19,156 bases of DNA from an uncultured Gammaproteobacteria bacterium (GTDB taxonomy: Bacteria; Pseudomonadota; Gammaproteobacteria; Arenicellales; UBA868), in the NCBI GenBank assembly GCA_913051905.1, contig CAJXBY010000035.1, positions 1-19,156 of the forward strand. Reading direction: 5' to 3'. Positions 7,590 through 15,495 of the stretch are shown here, piece after piece (within the stretch, counting starts at the first letter, position 1; each line of letters begins with the position of its first letter). The notes below the pieces were generated by a model. The model saw only the letters and a list, made by a program, of their open reading frames with translations. It made no database searches and was not told the DNA's origin. The position numbers and the translations under genes were made by a program.

Positions 7590-8600
7590 TCATTCCGTGA
7601 AGTCAACGCCAAGATGAAATACGCAGTCACCCCGCTCGACCCGGCCAGGAATCCGTTTGCAGACTACCAGCCCGTCGGCGCCGAAGTGAACTTCAGAAGG
7701 TGCTTGCCACGGGGTTTCGGGGTAATGCACCAGGCCAGCGAGATCTCCTTTACGGACTTCATCGCCGAGTTCGGCAACGGGTTCAAACAGGCCGACATCC
7801 AGAGCGTAGGTAAAATAGTCGTAACTGGGTGCATGCACCATTCGGGTCGGTGTCTCTGCAGGTTCGGCCATCTCTTTTTTCAGTATTTCAAGTTCCTGCA
7901 GGACCCGCAGCACGCCATTGAAGCAGTGTTTCAGGCAATCGGGCGTCACGGTGCCACTGCCACCCATCTCGGTCCCGAAACTCAGCATGTTTTGGCGCGC
8001 TGCACCATCATTGCTGCCGCCACCACCGGCGTGCCGGCCGGGCATGAAGATGCTGTAGGGCGCACCGAAGACTCTCATCAGCTCCCGTACGCGTGCAGCT
8101 TCGGAATCAGTGCCTGCCGAGCCTATGGCGCTGGGCAGGTAGTGCAGTGAGGAACCCCCGCTGTGCAGGTCCAGACCGTAATCCGCCATTTCCATCAGAA
8201 TGGTCTCGATGTAATAGGCGATCTGCATGGTTGGTGCCCCATCGGGATCTCCCGGATACACCCGGTTCAGATTGAGATCATCGATAGGTGAGGTGCGCAG
8301 ACCGGCTTTTGCAGCCGGAAAGTTGGCCATCGGAAGGATGATCAGTCGCCCGTTGATATCTTCCGGTTCGAGCAGGCGAATCAGCTTCGTCAGAGCAACC
8401 TGACCTTCATACTCATCGCCATGCGTACCGGACATCAGCAATACGGTGGGTCCTTCCCCGTTGTTGATGCATACGATTGGGATCGGTAGCCAGCCGTAAG
8501 CCGAACGATGTACCGAATGAGGCAGGCGCACGTAGTCACAGTGTTTGCCTGGCGCATCGAAATCCAAGGGTGTTGAAAGTCGAGATGGTTTATCCGTCAT
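7590..8600 (-). CDS. DoeB/EutE-like zinc deacylase (succinylglutamate desuccinylase/aspartoacylase family)
   Basis: This is a 336-residue zinc amidohydrolase. Zinc ligands His60 and Glu63 are in GTHGDEYEG, and His146 is in LDLHSGG. The substrate-carboxylate Arg113 is in LNRVYPG, and the likely catalytic base Glu211 is in FGTEMGG. A C-terminal beta domain (about 255-330) ends in a short-hairpin, lipoyl-like region. The opening LDFDAPGKHCDYVRLPHS and the run TSPIDDLNLNR resemble DoeB, which removes acetate from N-alpha-acetyl-2,4-diaminobutyrate in ectoine breakdown. The substrate here may be another N-acyl amino acid. AAGGA (8608-8612) lies 7 nt before ATG 8600, deciding against TTG 8606. It is cytoplasmic. 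The context, with EutB-like dehydratases but no DoeA, makes exact ectoine use doubtful. Confidence 0.87.
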   Translation of the reverse strand: MTDKPSRLSTPLDFDAPGKHCDYVRLPHSVHRSAYGWLPIPIVCINNGEGPTVLLMSGTHGDEYEGQVALTKLIRLLEPEDINGRLIILPMANFPAAKAGLRTSPIDDLNLNRVYPGDPDGAPTMQIAYYIETILMEMADYGLDLHSGGSSLHYLPSAIGSAGTDSEAARVRELMRVFGAPYSIFMPGRHAGGGGSNDGAARQNMLSFGTEMGGSGTVTPDCLKHCFNGVLRVLQELEILKKEMAEPAETPTRMVHAPSYDYFTYALDVGLFEPVAELGDEVRKGDLAGLVHYPETPWQAPSEVHFGADGLVVCKRIPGRVERGDCVFHLGVDFTE

Positions 8601-8607
8601 GATCAAG

Positions 8608-8612
8608 TCCTT
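8608..8612 (-). promoter_or_regulatory. Ribosome binding site for the DoeB-like gene
   Basis: AAGGA on the minus strand lies 7 nt before ATG 8600. It would be only 1 nt from the in-frame TTG at 8606, so it fixes the start at the ATG. Confidence 0.6.
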
Positions 8613-8626
8613 AAGCTACAGCGGGG

Positions 8627-9832
8627 TTACGGCTGTCTCGATTGAGTCAGCCCGGCGAATGAACGCCGTGATTGAGCAGTGTAGATCGCGAGCGCCATGA
8701 TTGCCACAGCAGCACTCGTTAACTGAAAGACCGCGGCATAGTCCAACCAGCCGAGCGCCAGGCCGGTGACCACGGGGCCGATCACCTTGCCGGCGTTACG
8801 CATCGTCCCCAGAAAGCCCATACCGGCACCCAGAAACGGCGACGGTATTCTGTCGCTGACAAGCGCTATCGTTGAGGGGAAGACCAGGCCCATACCAGCA
8901 CCCATGGCAACTGCGATCAACAGCAGATGAGTGCCACTAATGGCGAGCGGCAACAGGCCCAGCGCCGGAGCGATCAGCAGCAATCCTAACGGGATGACGC
9001 GAAGGTATCCGAGCCGGTCACCGAGTCGTCCGCCGAGCGGGCGGATCAGAAGGTGCGCACCCTCCTGTACGCTGAAGAACAGTCCCACCATAACCAGGTC
9101 GAAGCCGGCAACGTACAGAGCATACAGCGGCAGAAAGGCTTTGATGCTGTAGGTGGCGAGATAAACCAGCATGTCGAGCAGGCCAGCCAGCCACAGTGCT
9201 GTACACGACAGGGCTGCCCGGAAGGCGGTCCGGGCCTGATTCAGTATTCGGGGAGCTCGGCTCTGCTGTCCTTGGTCCTGACGGGAGCTGAGCATCAGCA
9301 CCGGCAAAAACGCGAGGCAGCTGGTTAATCCGATGATCGTAAAGACAGTCGATGGATCGAGCCAGGTCAGCAGCCAGGCCGCCGCAGTGGGCGCGATGAG
9401 GTAGCCTGCGCTGCGGGCCATACCGAACCAGCCCAGCCGTTCTGCGGTCCGCGAAACGGCCATCTCGGCAACATACGCCAGGCTGACTGGTCCAAAAATC
9501 GCGGTGGCGAGACCGTGTACCAGCCGCAGGACGAAGAGCTGCTGAGGTGTCTCCACCAGCCCATAGAGAAAGGGAATCCCGGTAAAGAGGGACAGACCGA
9601 TCAGAAGCCACAGCTTTCTGCCCCAACGGTCGGAAAGCAGCCCAAACAGCGGCTTGAGGATCATTCCTGTCAAGGTGGAAACCGAAACGATGGCACCGAC
9701 GAGAAATTCACCCGCCCCGATCGACGCCGCGAAAAGCGGCATCAACGGCGTTTTCCCGACCTGATAGGCCGTCCGGACGATCAGGTCAGCGCCGGTGATC
9801 CGCCAGAGGTCGGCTGGCACATACCGCCGCAC
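8627..9832 (-). CDS. MFS transporter
   Basis: This is a 401-residue major facilitator with about 12 hydrophobic segments. Motif A between helices 2 and 3 is GLLSDRWGRK (64-73), and its second-half counterpart is GGRLGDRLGY after helix 8. The central loop (about 185-205) is polar and contains SSRQDQGQQSR. The family moves drugs, sugars or organic acids across the inner membrane; the substrate is not visible. The start is GTG 9832, only 5 bp after the stop of the BNR-repeat gene. No Shine-Dalgarno is seen, so translation is probably coupled; a second GTG at 9820 is possible. The DoeB-like gene follows after 26 bp. In this operon it may import the substrate or export a product, as an alternative to the divergent ABC system. 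Confidence 0.88.
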   Translation of the reverse strand: MRRYVPADLWRITGADLIVRTAYQVGKTPLMPLFAASIGAGEFLVGAIVSVSTLTGMILKPLFGLLSDRWGRKLWLLIGLSLFTGIPFLYGLVETPQQLFVLRLVHGLATAIFGPVSLAYVAEMAVSRTAERLGWFGMARSAGYLIAPTAAAWLLTWLDPSTVFTIIGLTSCLAFLPVLMLSSRQDQGQQSRAPRILNQARTAFRAALSCTALWLAGLLDMLVYLATYSIKAFLPLYALYVAGFDLVMVGLFFSVQEGAHLLIRPLGGRLGDRLGYLRVIPLGLLLIAPALGLLPLAISGTHLLLIAVAMGAGMGLVFPSTIALVSDRIPSPFLGAGMGFLGTMRNAGKVIGPVVTGLALGWLDYAAVFQLTSAAVAIMALAIYTAQSRRSFAGLTQSRQP

Positions 9833-9837
9833 GCTGT

Positions 9838-12800
9838 TCAGGCGCCGACGGTTGAGATGCCCGCAGTATCCAATTTTGAATTCAATGCTGCGATCGGACC
9901 AGAGACGAGCTTGTCCAGTTTAACGATCAGTTTGTCCACCTGGGTGCAGGTGTTCTTCGCAATTTCTCGTGTCTGATCTGTCGGGGCAAAGTCAGCAATC
10001 GCAACCACCGATATCAAATCCGCCAGCGTGTCATCCAGCCCGGCCATGTGTCTCAGAATATCGCGGGGGGTCTCCCGGTGGATATTCACGAGCGTACCCT
10101 CGATGGCTCCCAGTCTGGATACCAGTGATTCCGCCTGTCGAGCCAGAGCGCGGCTCCGCTTCGGCAGGCGGGCTGGTAGTTCACCCAGCTGCATCTTCAT
10201 CCGGCGAATCCGGTTGACGTTGGTCCGCAGCTCCGAGAGTTTTGCGGTCAGATCCTGCAGCATCGCAAACTGTTCGTCGAATTCGGTCTGGCTCGTCTCT
10301 ACACGGGGGTCTTTGAGCACTTCGAATGACTCGGCGTGGTCGACGTTTCCACAGGTGAGACGAACACTGTAGTGTCCCGGGGGTGCAGCCGGTCCACCAC
10401 CTTTGCTGAAAATGTCCGATTTGGCAAGCGGCTCATAGGGACGGCTCGCAAGATCAGGGTCCAGAATTTCCGGACTCGGATAGCGTAGGTTCCATACAAA
10501 GCGGTTCATGCCCTTATGACGGGTAAGACGTTTGTTGGGGTTCTTCTGCTCGTCACTGGAGAAACAGATGATCTCCTGACCCTTGGCATCCCGGACTGAC
10601 AGTTTGATCGTTTCTTCGGCTGCTTTGTCCAGCCAGTAATAGATGATTGCCCCGTCTGGCGGGTTTTCACCCGCATCCAGATGGCGCCGCTCTACCGTTC
10701 CGTCGGGCATCTCGACCGGGTAGGTGGTACCTGGAAGTCCGAAGGCCGGGCCATAGGCTTTTCCATCACCGGTAAATATCATGCCCGATGCCCATTGCAG
10801 TTTTAAGCGGTGTGTTGGACGCGGCTTGAACAATACCAGTTCGCCCTTTTTGCGTTTGTTCGCCGATATGTTCCGCAATGGAGTGATGTCGTCCAGAACC
10901 CAGAACGAGCGGCCGTGTGTGGCGGCCACCAGGTCGGCGTCCTTGATCTTCAGGTCGTACACCGGTGAGACCGGAATCCCGCCGGCCATACGGGTCCAAT
11001 TGCGGCCGTCATTGAGCGTATAGAAGATTCCGGTTTCGGTACCGGCAAACAGCAGCCCCGCCCTGACTGGGTCGGCACGAAGCACCCGGGTGATTTCGCC
11101 CTTGGGAAAATCGCCGTTGATCGACTCCCAATTTTTACCGCCATCTGTCGAACGGAAAAGGTAGGGATCGTAATCGTCTAGTTTGTAGCGGGTGGCGGTC
11201 AGGTAAATGGTGTCGGCATCGTGGGCCGATATCTCGACCGTGCCGACGTAGGCGAGTTCCGGCATCGTCTTTGGGGTTACATTCTGCCAACTCTTTCCGT
11301 CATTACGGCTGACGTGGACCAGCCCGTCATCGGTACCGGCCCACAGCTCGCCGGGCCGGTGCGGTGATTCGGCGAAGGTAGCCAGTGACGCATAAGCCTC
11401 GGCCGAGGCACCGTCTCCGGTCAGCGGTCCTCCGGAAACGCCCAATTTTTCGCTGTCGTTGCGACTGAGATCCGGGCTTATGGCATCCCAGCTCTGGCCT
11501 TCGTTGCGGGTCCTGAAAAGGTGACTGCCACCGGCGTACAGCGTGTTTGAGTCGTGCGGTGAAAAGACAATGGGAAATGTCCAGGCAAAGCGGTATTTCA
11601 GATCTCGCTGTGCGACACCGGTCTGCTGCTCCGGCCAGACGTTGACCAGGCGCGCTTGACGGGTCCGGTGATCATAGCGCTGCAGAGCACCGTTGCCACC
11701 TGGAGACGATCCGACACAGCCCACATAGACAATGTTCGGGTCTTCAGGATGAACGGTGATAAAGCCACTTTCACCCGTTCCAGGTATGGTGCAGTCCCCC
11801 ATGGTGATCACGCCCCATTCGGCTGCATTAGGAACACTGATTGAGGTGTTGTCCTGCTGGGTGCCATAGACCCGGTAGGGGAACTGATTGTCTATGTCCA
11901 TACGGTAAATCTGAGCGGTCGGCTGGTTGTAAATGGTCGACCAGGTTTCTCCGCCGTTAAAGCTTACGTTGGCCCCGCCGTCATTGCCCTGCACCATGCG
12001 CTGGTTGTTCTGTGAATCGATCCACAGGTCATGGTTGTCGCCATGGGGTGTGGTGACTTCGTGGAAATTACTGCCACCGTCAGTCGACTTCCACATCTGG
12101 AAGTTGGTCACGTAGACCGTGTCCGGGTGGGTGGTGTCCGCAAACACGTGGGTGTAGTACCAGGGCCGGTGCAGCAGATCGCGGTTCGGGGATACCAGTT
12201 TCCACGAATCGCCGCAGTCGTCAGACCGGTACAGCCCGGCTTTTTCGCACTCGATCAGCGCCCAGACGCGGTTTGACTGGGCTGGTGAAACACTCACACC
12301 GATTTTGCCCAACAGGCCGTCGGGAAAACCCGGGCAGGCAGTGAGGTCGGTCCACGTGTCGCCGCCATCGGTCGAGCGAAAGAGCCCGCTGCCCGGTCCA
12401 CCGCTGGACAGGTCCCAAAAGTTGCGGTGCGCTTCCCAGGTCGAGGCAAAAAGAATCCGGGGATTATTCGGATCCATCGAGATGTCAATCGCGCCCGCCT
12501 TGTCTCCTTGGTCCAGGATCAGCTCCCAGTTTTGGCCGCCGTCTGTCGAGCGGTATACGCCCCTTTCGGGGTTGGGTCCGAAGGCGTGACCCATGGCAGC
12601 AACATAAACAACGTCGGGGTCTTCGGGGTGTATCCGGATCTCACCGATGTGTCGGGTGTCTTCCAGTCCAATGTGTGTCCATGTTCGACCTGCATCGGTG
12701 GATCGGTAGACCCCGTCACCGTAAGAGACGTCTACCCGAATCGTGGTCTCTCCGGTACCGGCATAGATAACATTGGGGTCGCTTTCGGACACGGCCAGCG

Positions 12801-13026
12801 CACCGATCGTTGCGCTGGTCAGATAACCGTCAGAGACACACTCCCAGTAGGTGCCCCCGTCGGTCGTTTTCCATATGCCCCCGGCGCAGGCCCCGAAGTA
12901 AAACGTCATCTGATCTGTTGGGTCTCCAGCCACGGCGACCACCCGCCCCCCGCGGGGTGGTCCTATGCATCGCCACTTCAATTTGCCGGTTACATCATCG
13001 GTCTTTAAGGAATTCTTTGTTGTCAT
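9838..13026 (-). CDS. Large BNR/Asp-box beta-propeller protein (VPS10/sortilin-like)
   Basis: This is a 1062-residue protein of the WD40/YVTN/BNR-like group, often labelled glycosyl hydrolase though no enzymatic activity is established. Residue numbers here count from GTG 13029. About eleven Asp-box units (S-T-D-G-G-x-x-W type) occur near 55, 109, 160, 218, 268, 314, 356, 506, 573, 626 and 670, enough for one or two propellers. The entry KWRCIGPPRGGRVVAVAGDP (18-37) and exit THGRSFWVLDDITPL (704-718) are group landmarks. A beta-rich segment (about 730-905) and a helical, coiled-coil-like tail (about 910-1050) follow. No signal peptide or membrane segment is seen at the N-terminus, which is unusual because many relatives are exported. 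GTG 13029 and ATG 13026 are adjacent; ATG was chosen. It is first in the operon and may bind peptides or glycans. Confidence 0.85.
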   Translation of the reverse strand: MTTKNSLKTDDVTGKLKWRCIGPPRGGRVVAVAGDPTDQMTFYFGACAGGIWKTTDGGTYWECVSDGYLTSATIGALAVSESDPNVIYAGTGETTIRVDVSYGDGVYRSTDAGRTWTHIGLEDTRHIGEIRIHPEDPDVVYVAAMGHAFGPNPERGVYRSTDGGQNWELILDQGDKAGAIDISMDPNNPRILFASTWEAHRNFWDLSSGGPGSGLFRSTDGGDTWTDLTACPGFPDGLLGKIGVSVSPAQSNRVWALIECEKAGLYRSDDCGDSWKLVSPNRDLLHRPWYYTHVFADTTHPDTVYVTNFQMWKSTDGGSNFHEVTTPHGDNHDLWIDSQNNQRMVQGNDGGANVSFNGGETWSTIYNQPTAQIYRMDIDNQFPYRVYGTQQDNTSISVPNAAEWGVITMGDCTIPGTGESGFITVHPEDPNIVYVGCVGSSPGGNGALQRYDHRTRQARLVNVWPEQQTGVAQRDLKYRFAWTFPIVFSPHDSNTLYAGGSHLFRTRNEGQSWDAISPDLSRNDSEKLGVSGGPLTGDGASAEAYASLATFAESPHRPGELWAGTDDGLVHVSRNDGKSWQNVTPKTMPELAYVGTVEISAHDADTIYLTATRYKLDDYDPYLFRSTDGGKNWESINGDFPKGEITRVLRADPVRAGLLFAGTETGIFYTLNDGRNWTRMAGGIPVSPVYDLKIKDADLVAATHGRSFWVLDDITPLRNISANKRKKGELVLFKPRPTHRLKLQWASGMIFTGDGKAYGPAFGLPGTTYPVEMPDGTVERRHLDAGENPPDGAIIYYWLDKAAEETIKLSVRDAKGQEIICFSSDEQKNPNKRLTRHKGMNRFVWNLRYPSPEILDPDLASRPYEPLAKSDIFSKGGGPAAPPGHYSVRLTCGNVDHAESFEVLKDPRVETSQTEFDEQFAMLQDLTAKLSELRTNVNRIRRMKMQLGELPARLPKRSRALARQAESLVSRLGAIEGTLVNIHRETPRDILRHMAGLDDTLADLISVVAIADFAPTDQTREIAKNTCTQVDKLIVKLDKLVSGPIAALNSKLDTAGISTVGA

Positions 13027-13296
13027 CACGTTTCTCGTTTGCTGGTCAATTCATAAAATCGGGTTTGATTCACTGCCGGGAAAAAGCCGCTAGCCACTTT
13101 ATTTATCATAGTTTACGGTCCCCAGACCAGATGATCCCGAACAGCTGGCTTTGGAGATTAACCATAATCGTGTTTGAATCCTGCCGAAATCTGCTGAGGA
13201 GAAAGTGGTTAATCGTCGCAAATCCGGATGTAAGTGGTTTAATATGGGCCAGTTCTGAGGTGCACCAGCTTCTCTTCGGCACAGGAGTTCCAGCTT
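13027..13296. promoter_or_regulatory. Divergent intergenic region between the catabolic operon and the peptide importer
   Basis: This roughly 270 bp gap separates two divergent operons and must hold the promoter of the seven-gene - strand operon and probably that of the + strand importer. It is more A+T-rich than its flanks, for example at 13098-13116. I see a direct repeat AAGTGGTT at 13203-13210 and 13232-13239 (29 bp apart, each followed by TAAT or TTAAT), an inverted copy CCACTTTAT at 13094-13102, and a small palindrome GATTA-ACCA-TAATC at 13156-13169. I could not assign convincing -35/-10 pairs. The right end holds AGGAG (13283-13287), the ribosome site of the first importer gene. No regulator gene lies nearby. 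Confidence 0.6.
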
Positions 13297-14310
13297 ATGC
13301 CGCCCGAAAATTCTGCGGATGTCGTTTTGTCCGTCAATAACATCATAACCCGGTTCAACACTGCGGAAGGGACCGTTCACGCGGTAAACGGCGTGAGTTT
13401 CGATGTGCATGAAGGAGAGCTTCTCGGAGTGGTCGGAGAGAGTGGGTGTGGCAAGAGTGTGACCATGATGTCGCTGGTCAAGCTGATACCGATGCCGCCG
13501 GCCAGAATCGTGGAAGGTTCTGCTTTGTTCGAGGACAAAGACCTTATCCAGATGGACCTGGAAGCTCTGCAAGATATCCGCGGAGCAAAGATCGGATTCA
13601 TCTTTCAGGATCCGATGACATCGCTCAACCCGGTGCTGACCGTTGGCTATCAGCTGACAGAAGCCTTGCGGCTGCACATGGGTCTGTCCAATAAAGCAGC
13701 GCGGGCTCGCGCCGTTGAAATTCTGGAGCTGGTCGGAATACCCCAGGCGGAAAAGCGTCTCTCCGATTATCCCCACCAGTTCTCCGGGGGTATGCGGCAA
13801 CGAGTGATGATTGCAATCGCTCTGTCCTGTGACCCCAAGGTCTTGATTGCTGATGAGCCGACCACTGCGTTGGACGTGACCATCCAGGCGCAGATCCTCG
13901 ACCTGGTTAAACGCCTGCGCAAAGAACTGGGTATGGCAATCGTCTGGGTAACTCACGATCTTGGCGTGGTCGCAAGTCTTGCTGACCGGGTCATGGTGAT
14001 GTACAGCGGGTTTGTCGTGGAAAGAGCAGATGTCAAGAAGCTCTATGCTGAACCTAAGCACCCCTATACTAAGGCGTTGCTCGAGACCTTACCGGAGATG
14101 GAAGGGGACCGTGCCACACGGCTGTCATCGATTGAGGGTCAGCCGCCTGATCAACTGCAGGCGCCGACGTCGTGTCCGTTTGCACCCCGCTGCAGTTTTG
14201 CGTTCGACCGGTGTTCCCGGGAAAATCCTTTGTTGAAAACCGTTGCATCGCAGCATGAGGTTGCCTGCTGGTGGGATATTCAGGAGAACCGGCCCCGTGA
14301 TTTCAACTGA
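13297..14310 (+). CDS. dppD: Peptide ABC importer ATP-binding protein, DppD/OppD-like
   Basis: This 337-residue ATPase is the first subunit of a Dpp/Opp-class importer and powers uptake of peptides or similar small molecules from the cytoplasmic face. Walker A is GESGCGKS (47-54), the Q-loop is in FIFQDPMTSLNP (102-112), the signature is FSGGMRQRV (162-170), Walker B is VLIADEPT (182-189) and the switch His is His220. The C-terminal oligo_HPY segment has four cysteines (293, 299, 306, 324; CPFAPRC core), the pattern known to hold an iron-sulfur cluster in relatives. The start is supported by AGGAG at 13283-13287, 9 nt before ATG 13297. The DppF-like partner follows after 15 bp. The gene symbol is by family; the actual substrate is unknown. 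Confidence 0.92.
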   Translation: MPPENSADVVLSVNNIITRFNTAEGTVHAVNGVSFDVHEGELLGVVGESGCGKSVTMMSLVKLIPMPPARIVEGSALFEDKDLIQMDLEALQDIRGAKIGFIFQDPMTSLNPVLTVGYQLTEALRLHMGLSNKAARARAVEILELVGIPQAEKRLSDYPHQFSGGMRQRVMIAIALSCDPKVLIADEPTTALDVTIQAQILDLVKRLRKELGMAIVWVTHDLGVVASLADRVMVMYSGFVVERADVKKLYAEPKHPYTKALLETLPEMEGDRATRLSSIEGQPPDQLQAPTSCPFAPRCSFAFDRCSRENPLLKTVASQHEVACWWDIQENRPRDFN

Positions 14311-14325
14311 ACTGAAGACAGCACG

Positions 14326-15315
14326 ATGACTACAGCAACCTCTAATGCTGAACCCCTGATCCGGGTAGAGAATCTCAAGAAGCATTTCCCGATTACGGCA
14401 GGTTTGTTCCGCCGTCAGGTTGGTACCGTCAAGGCTCTTGACGGGATCAGCTTCGATCTAATGCCGCAGGAGACGCTCGGATTAGTTGGTGAAAGTGGGT
14501 GCGGGAAGACCACCGCAGGGCGTACCGTGCTCAGTCTTTATCCGGCGACTGAAGGCCAGGTTTTCTTTAATGAGATCGAGTTGACCGCTCTAAAGTCAAA
14601 TGAGCTGCGAAGGATACGCCAGAAGATGCAGATGATCTTCCAGGATCCGCAGGACAGTCTGAATCCACGGATGACGGTCGGCAGTATTGTGTCGGAACCA
14701 TTGGTCGAGCACACCAAGCTCAGTGCTGTGGAACGGACCGAACGTGTAGAGGAACTCTTGCAGGCGGTCGGATTGAACCCTCAGTACACAAATCGTTACC
14801 CCCACGAGTTCTCCGGTGGACAACGCCAGCGTATCGGTATTGCCAGGGCCCTGGCCTTGAATCCTGAATTCATCATCTGCGATGAACCCATCGCCGCGCT
14901 CGATGTATCCATTCAGGCACAGGTGGTCAACCTGCTGGAAGACTTGCAGGAGAAACTCGGTCTGACGTATCTATTTATCAGCCATGATCTCAGTATGATT
15001 CGCCATATGGCGAAGCGCGTTGCCGTGATGTATCTTGGCCACATCGTCGAAATCGCCTCATCACAAGAGCTTTATACCAATCCCCAGCACCCCTATACCC
15101 GAGCGTTGTTGTCGGCGGTGCCTAGCCACGATCCTGTCCGTGAGGAGAGTCGGGAGCGGATTATTCTGACCGGTGACGTGCCGAGTCCGGCTAATCCCCC
15201 CTCAGGTTGCCCGTTCAGAACTCGTTGTTTCATGGCGGAAGCTCGTTGTGCTGATAGCCGCCCCGAGGCAAAAGCGTTGAGTGTGAATCACTCGGTATCC
15301 TGTCATCTGATTTGA
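14326..15315 (+). CDS. dppF: Peptide ABC importer ATP-binding protein, DppF/OppF-like
   Basis: This 329-residue ATPase is the partner of the preceding subunit; the two form the heterodimer that drives the importer. Walker A is GESGCGKT (55-62), the Q-loop is in MIFQDPQDSLNP (103-114), the signature is FSGGQRQRI (162-170), Walker B is FIICDEP (182-188) and the switch His is His220. The C-terminal oligo_HPY segment carries Cys295, 301, 308 and 326 in the same spacing as its partner. It has the glutamine-bearing signature typical of the F-type subunit. It begins 15 bp after the DppD stop without a strong ribosome site, so coupling is likely. A 180 bp gap follows before the binding protein gene. 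Confidence 0.92.
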   Translation: MTTATSNAEPLIRVENLKKHFPITAGLFRRQVGTVKALDGISFDLMPQETLGLVGESGCGKTTAGRTVLSLYPATEGQVFFNEIELTALKSNELRRIRQKMQMIFQDPQDSLNPRMTVGSIVSEPLVEHTKLSAVERTERVEELLQAVGLNPQYTNRYPHEFSGGQRQRIGIARALALNPEFIICDEPIAALDVSIQAQVVNLLEDLQEKLGLTYLFISHDLSMIRHMAKRVAVMYLGHIVEIASSQELYTNPQHPYTRALLSAVPSHDPVREESRERIILTGDVPSPANPPSGCPFRTRCFMAEARCADSRPEAKALSVNHSVSCHLI

Positions 15316-15495
15316 TAAACAGTTCAAAAAATTGGATTTCGAACCGATAAAGTGGAGAATTGCGAGATTCTGGAATACCCAACACTGAAATGGAGTACAT
15401 TGGGGCTTCAGGAGTGATGGTGTGCTGCGGGAATTCAAGCCGTACGAGTTTTTTGCCAAAGCACACGAGTTTTAAACAATGTGGAGGAAAAGCAC
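15316..15495 (+). promoter_or_regulatory. Leader region of the binding protein gene
   Basis: This A+T-rich 180 bp gap lies between the DppF-like and binding protein genes. It ends in a strong ribosome site, GGAGG at 15483-15487. A weak sigma70-like pair, TTGGAT (15332-15337) and GAGAAT (15355-15360) with a 17 nt spacer, could give the binding protein its own promoter. ATAAAGTGG (15347-15355) matches, in inverted form, CCACTTTAT at 13094-13102 in the divergent region. A 9 bp direct repeat ACGAGTTTT is at 15444-15452 and 15465-15473, starts 21 bp apart (two helical turns). No terminator is evident. Confidence 0.35.
15483..15487 (+). promoter_or_regulatory. Ribosome binding site for the peptide-binding protein gene
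   Basis: GGAGG lies 8 nt before ATG 15496. The in-frame GTG at 15481 overlaps this site, so translation starts at the ATG, which also begins a good signal peptide. Confidence 0.75.

Noticed and set aside
7407..8150. A 247-codon + strand frame across the glycosylasparaginase and DoeB-like genes
   Set aside because: It is antisense to two genes with intact catalytic motifs and its product matches no family I know.
4858..8600. Calling this a standard ectoine utilisation cluster
   Set aside because: DoeA/EutD, EutC, the usual regulator and the typical ectoine carrier are all absent from the window.
12427..13008. Long + strand frames opposite the BNR-repeat gene
   Set aside because: They arise from the biased composition of the repeat-rich gene and carry no domain or ribosome site.
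9838..13026. Recurring similar DNA blocks that could be read as a repeat array or CRISPR
   Set aside because: They are degenerate, unevenly spaced and in frame, encoding Asp-box motifs of one protein; there are no identical repeats with unique spacers.
9838..13026. Naming the BNR protein a sialidase
   Set aside because: Asp boxes alone do not define a sialidase; I see no FRIP-type motif or convincing arginine triad.
13099..14061. A 320-codon open frame on the minus strand opposite the DppD-like gene
   Set aside because: It lies almost wholly antisense to a clearly conserved ATPase, has no recognisable domain, and has the odd composition of a shadow frame.
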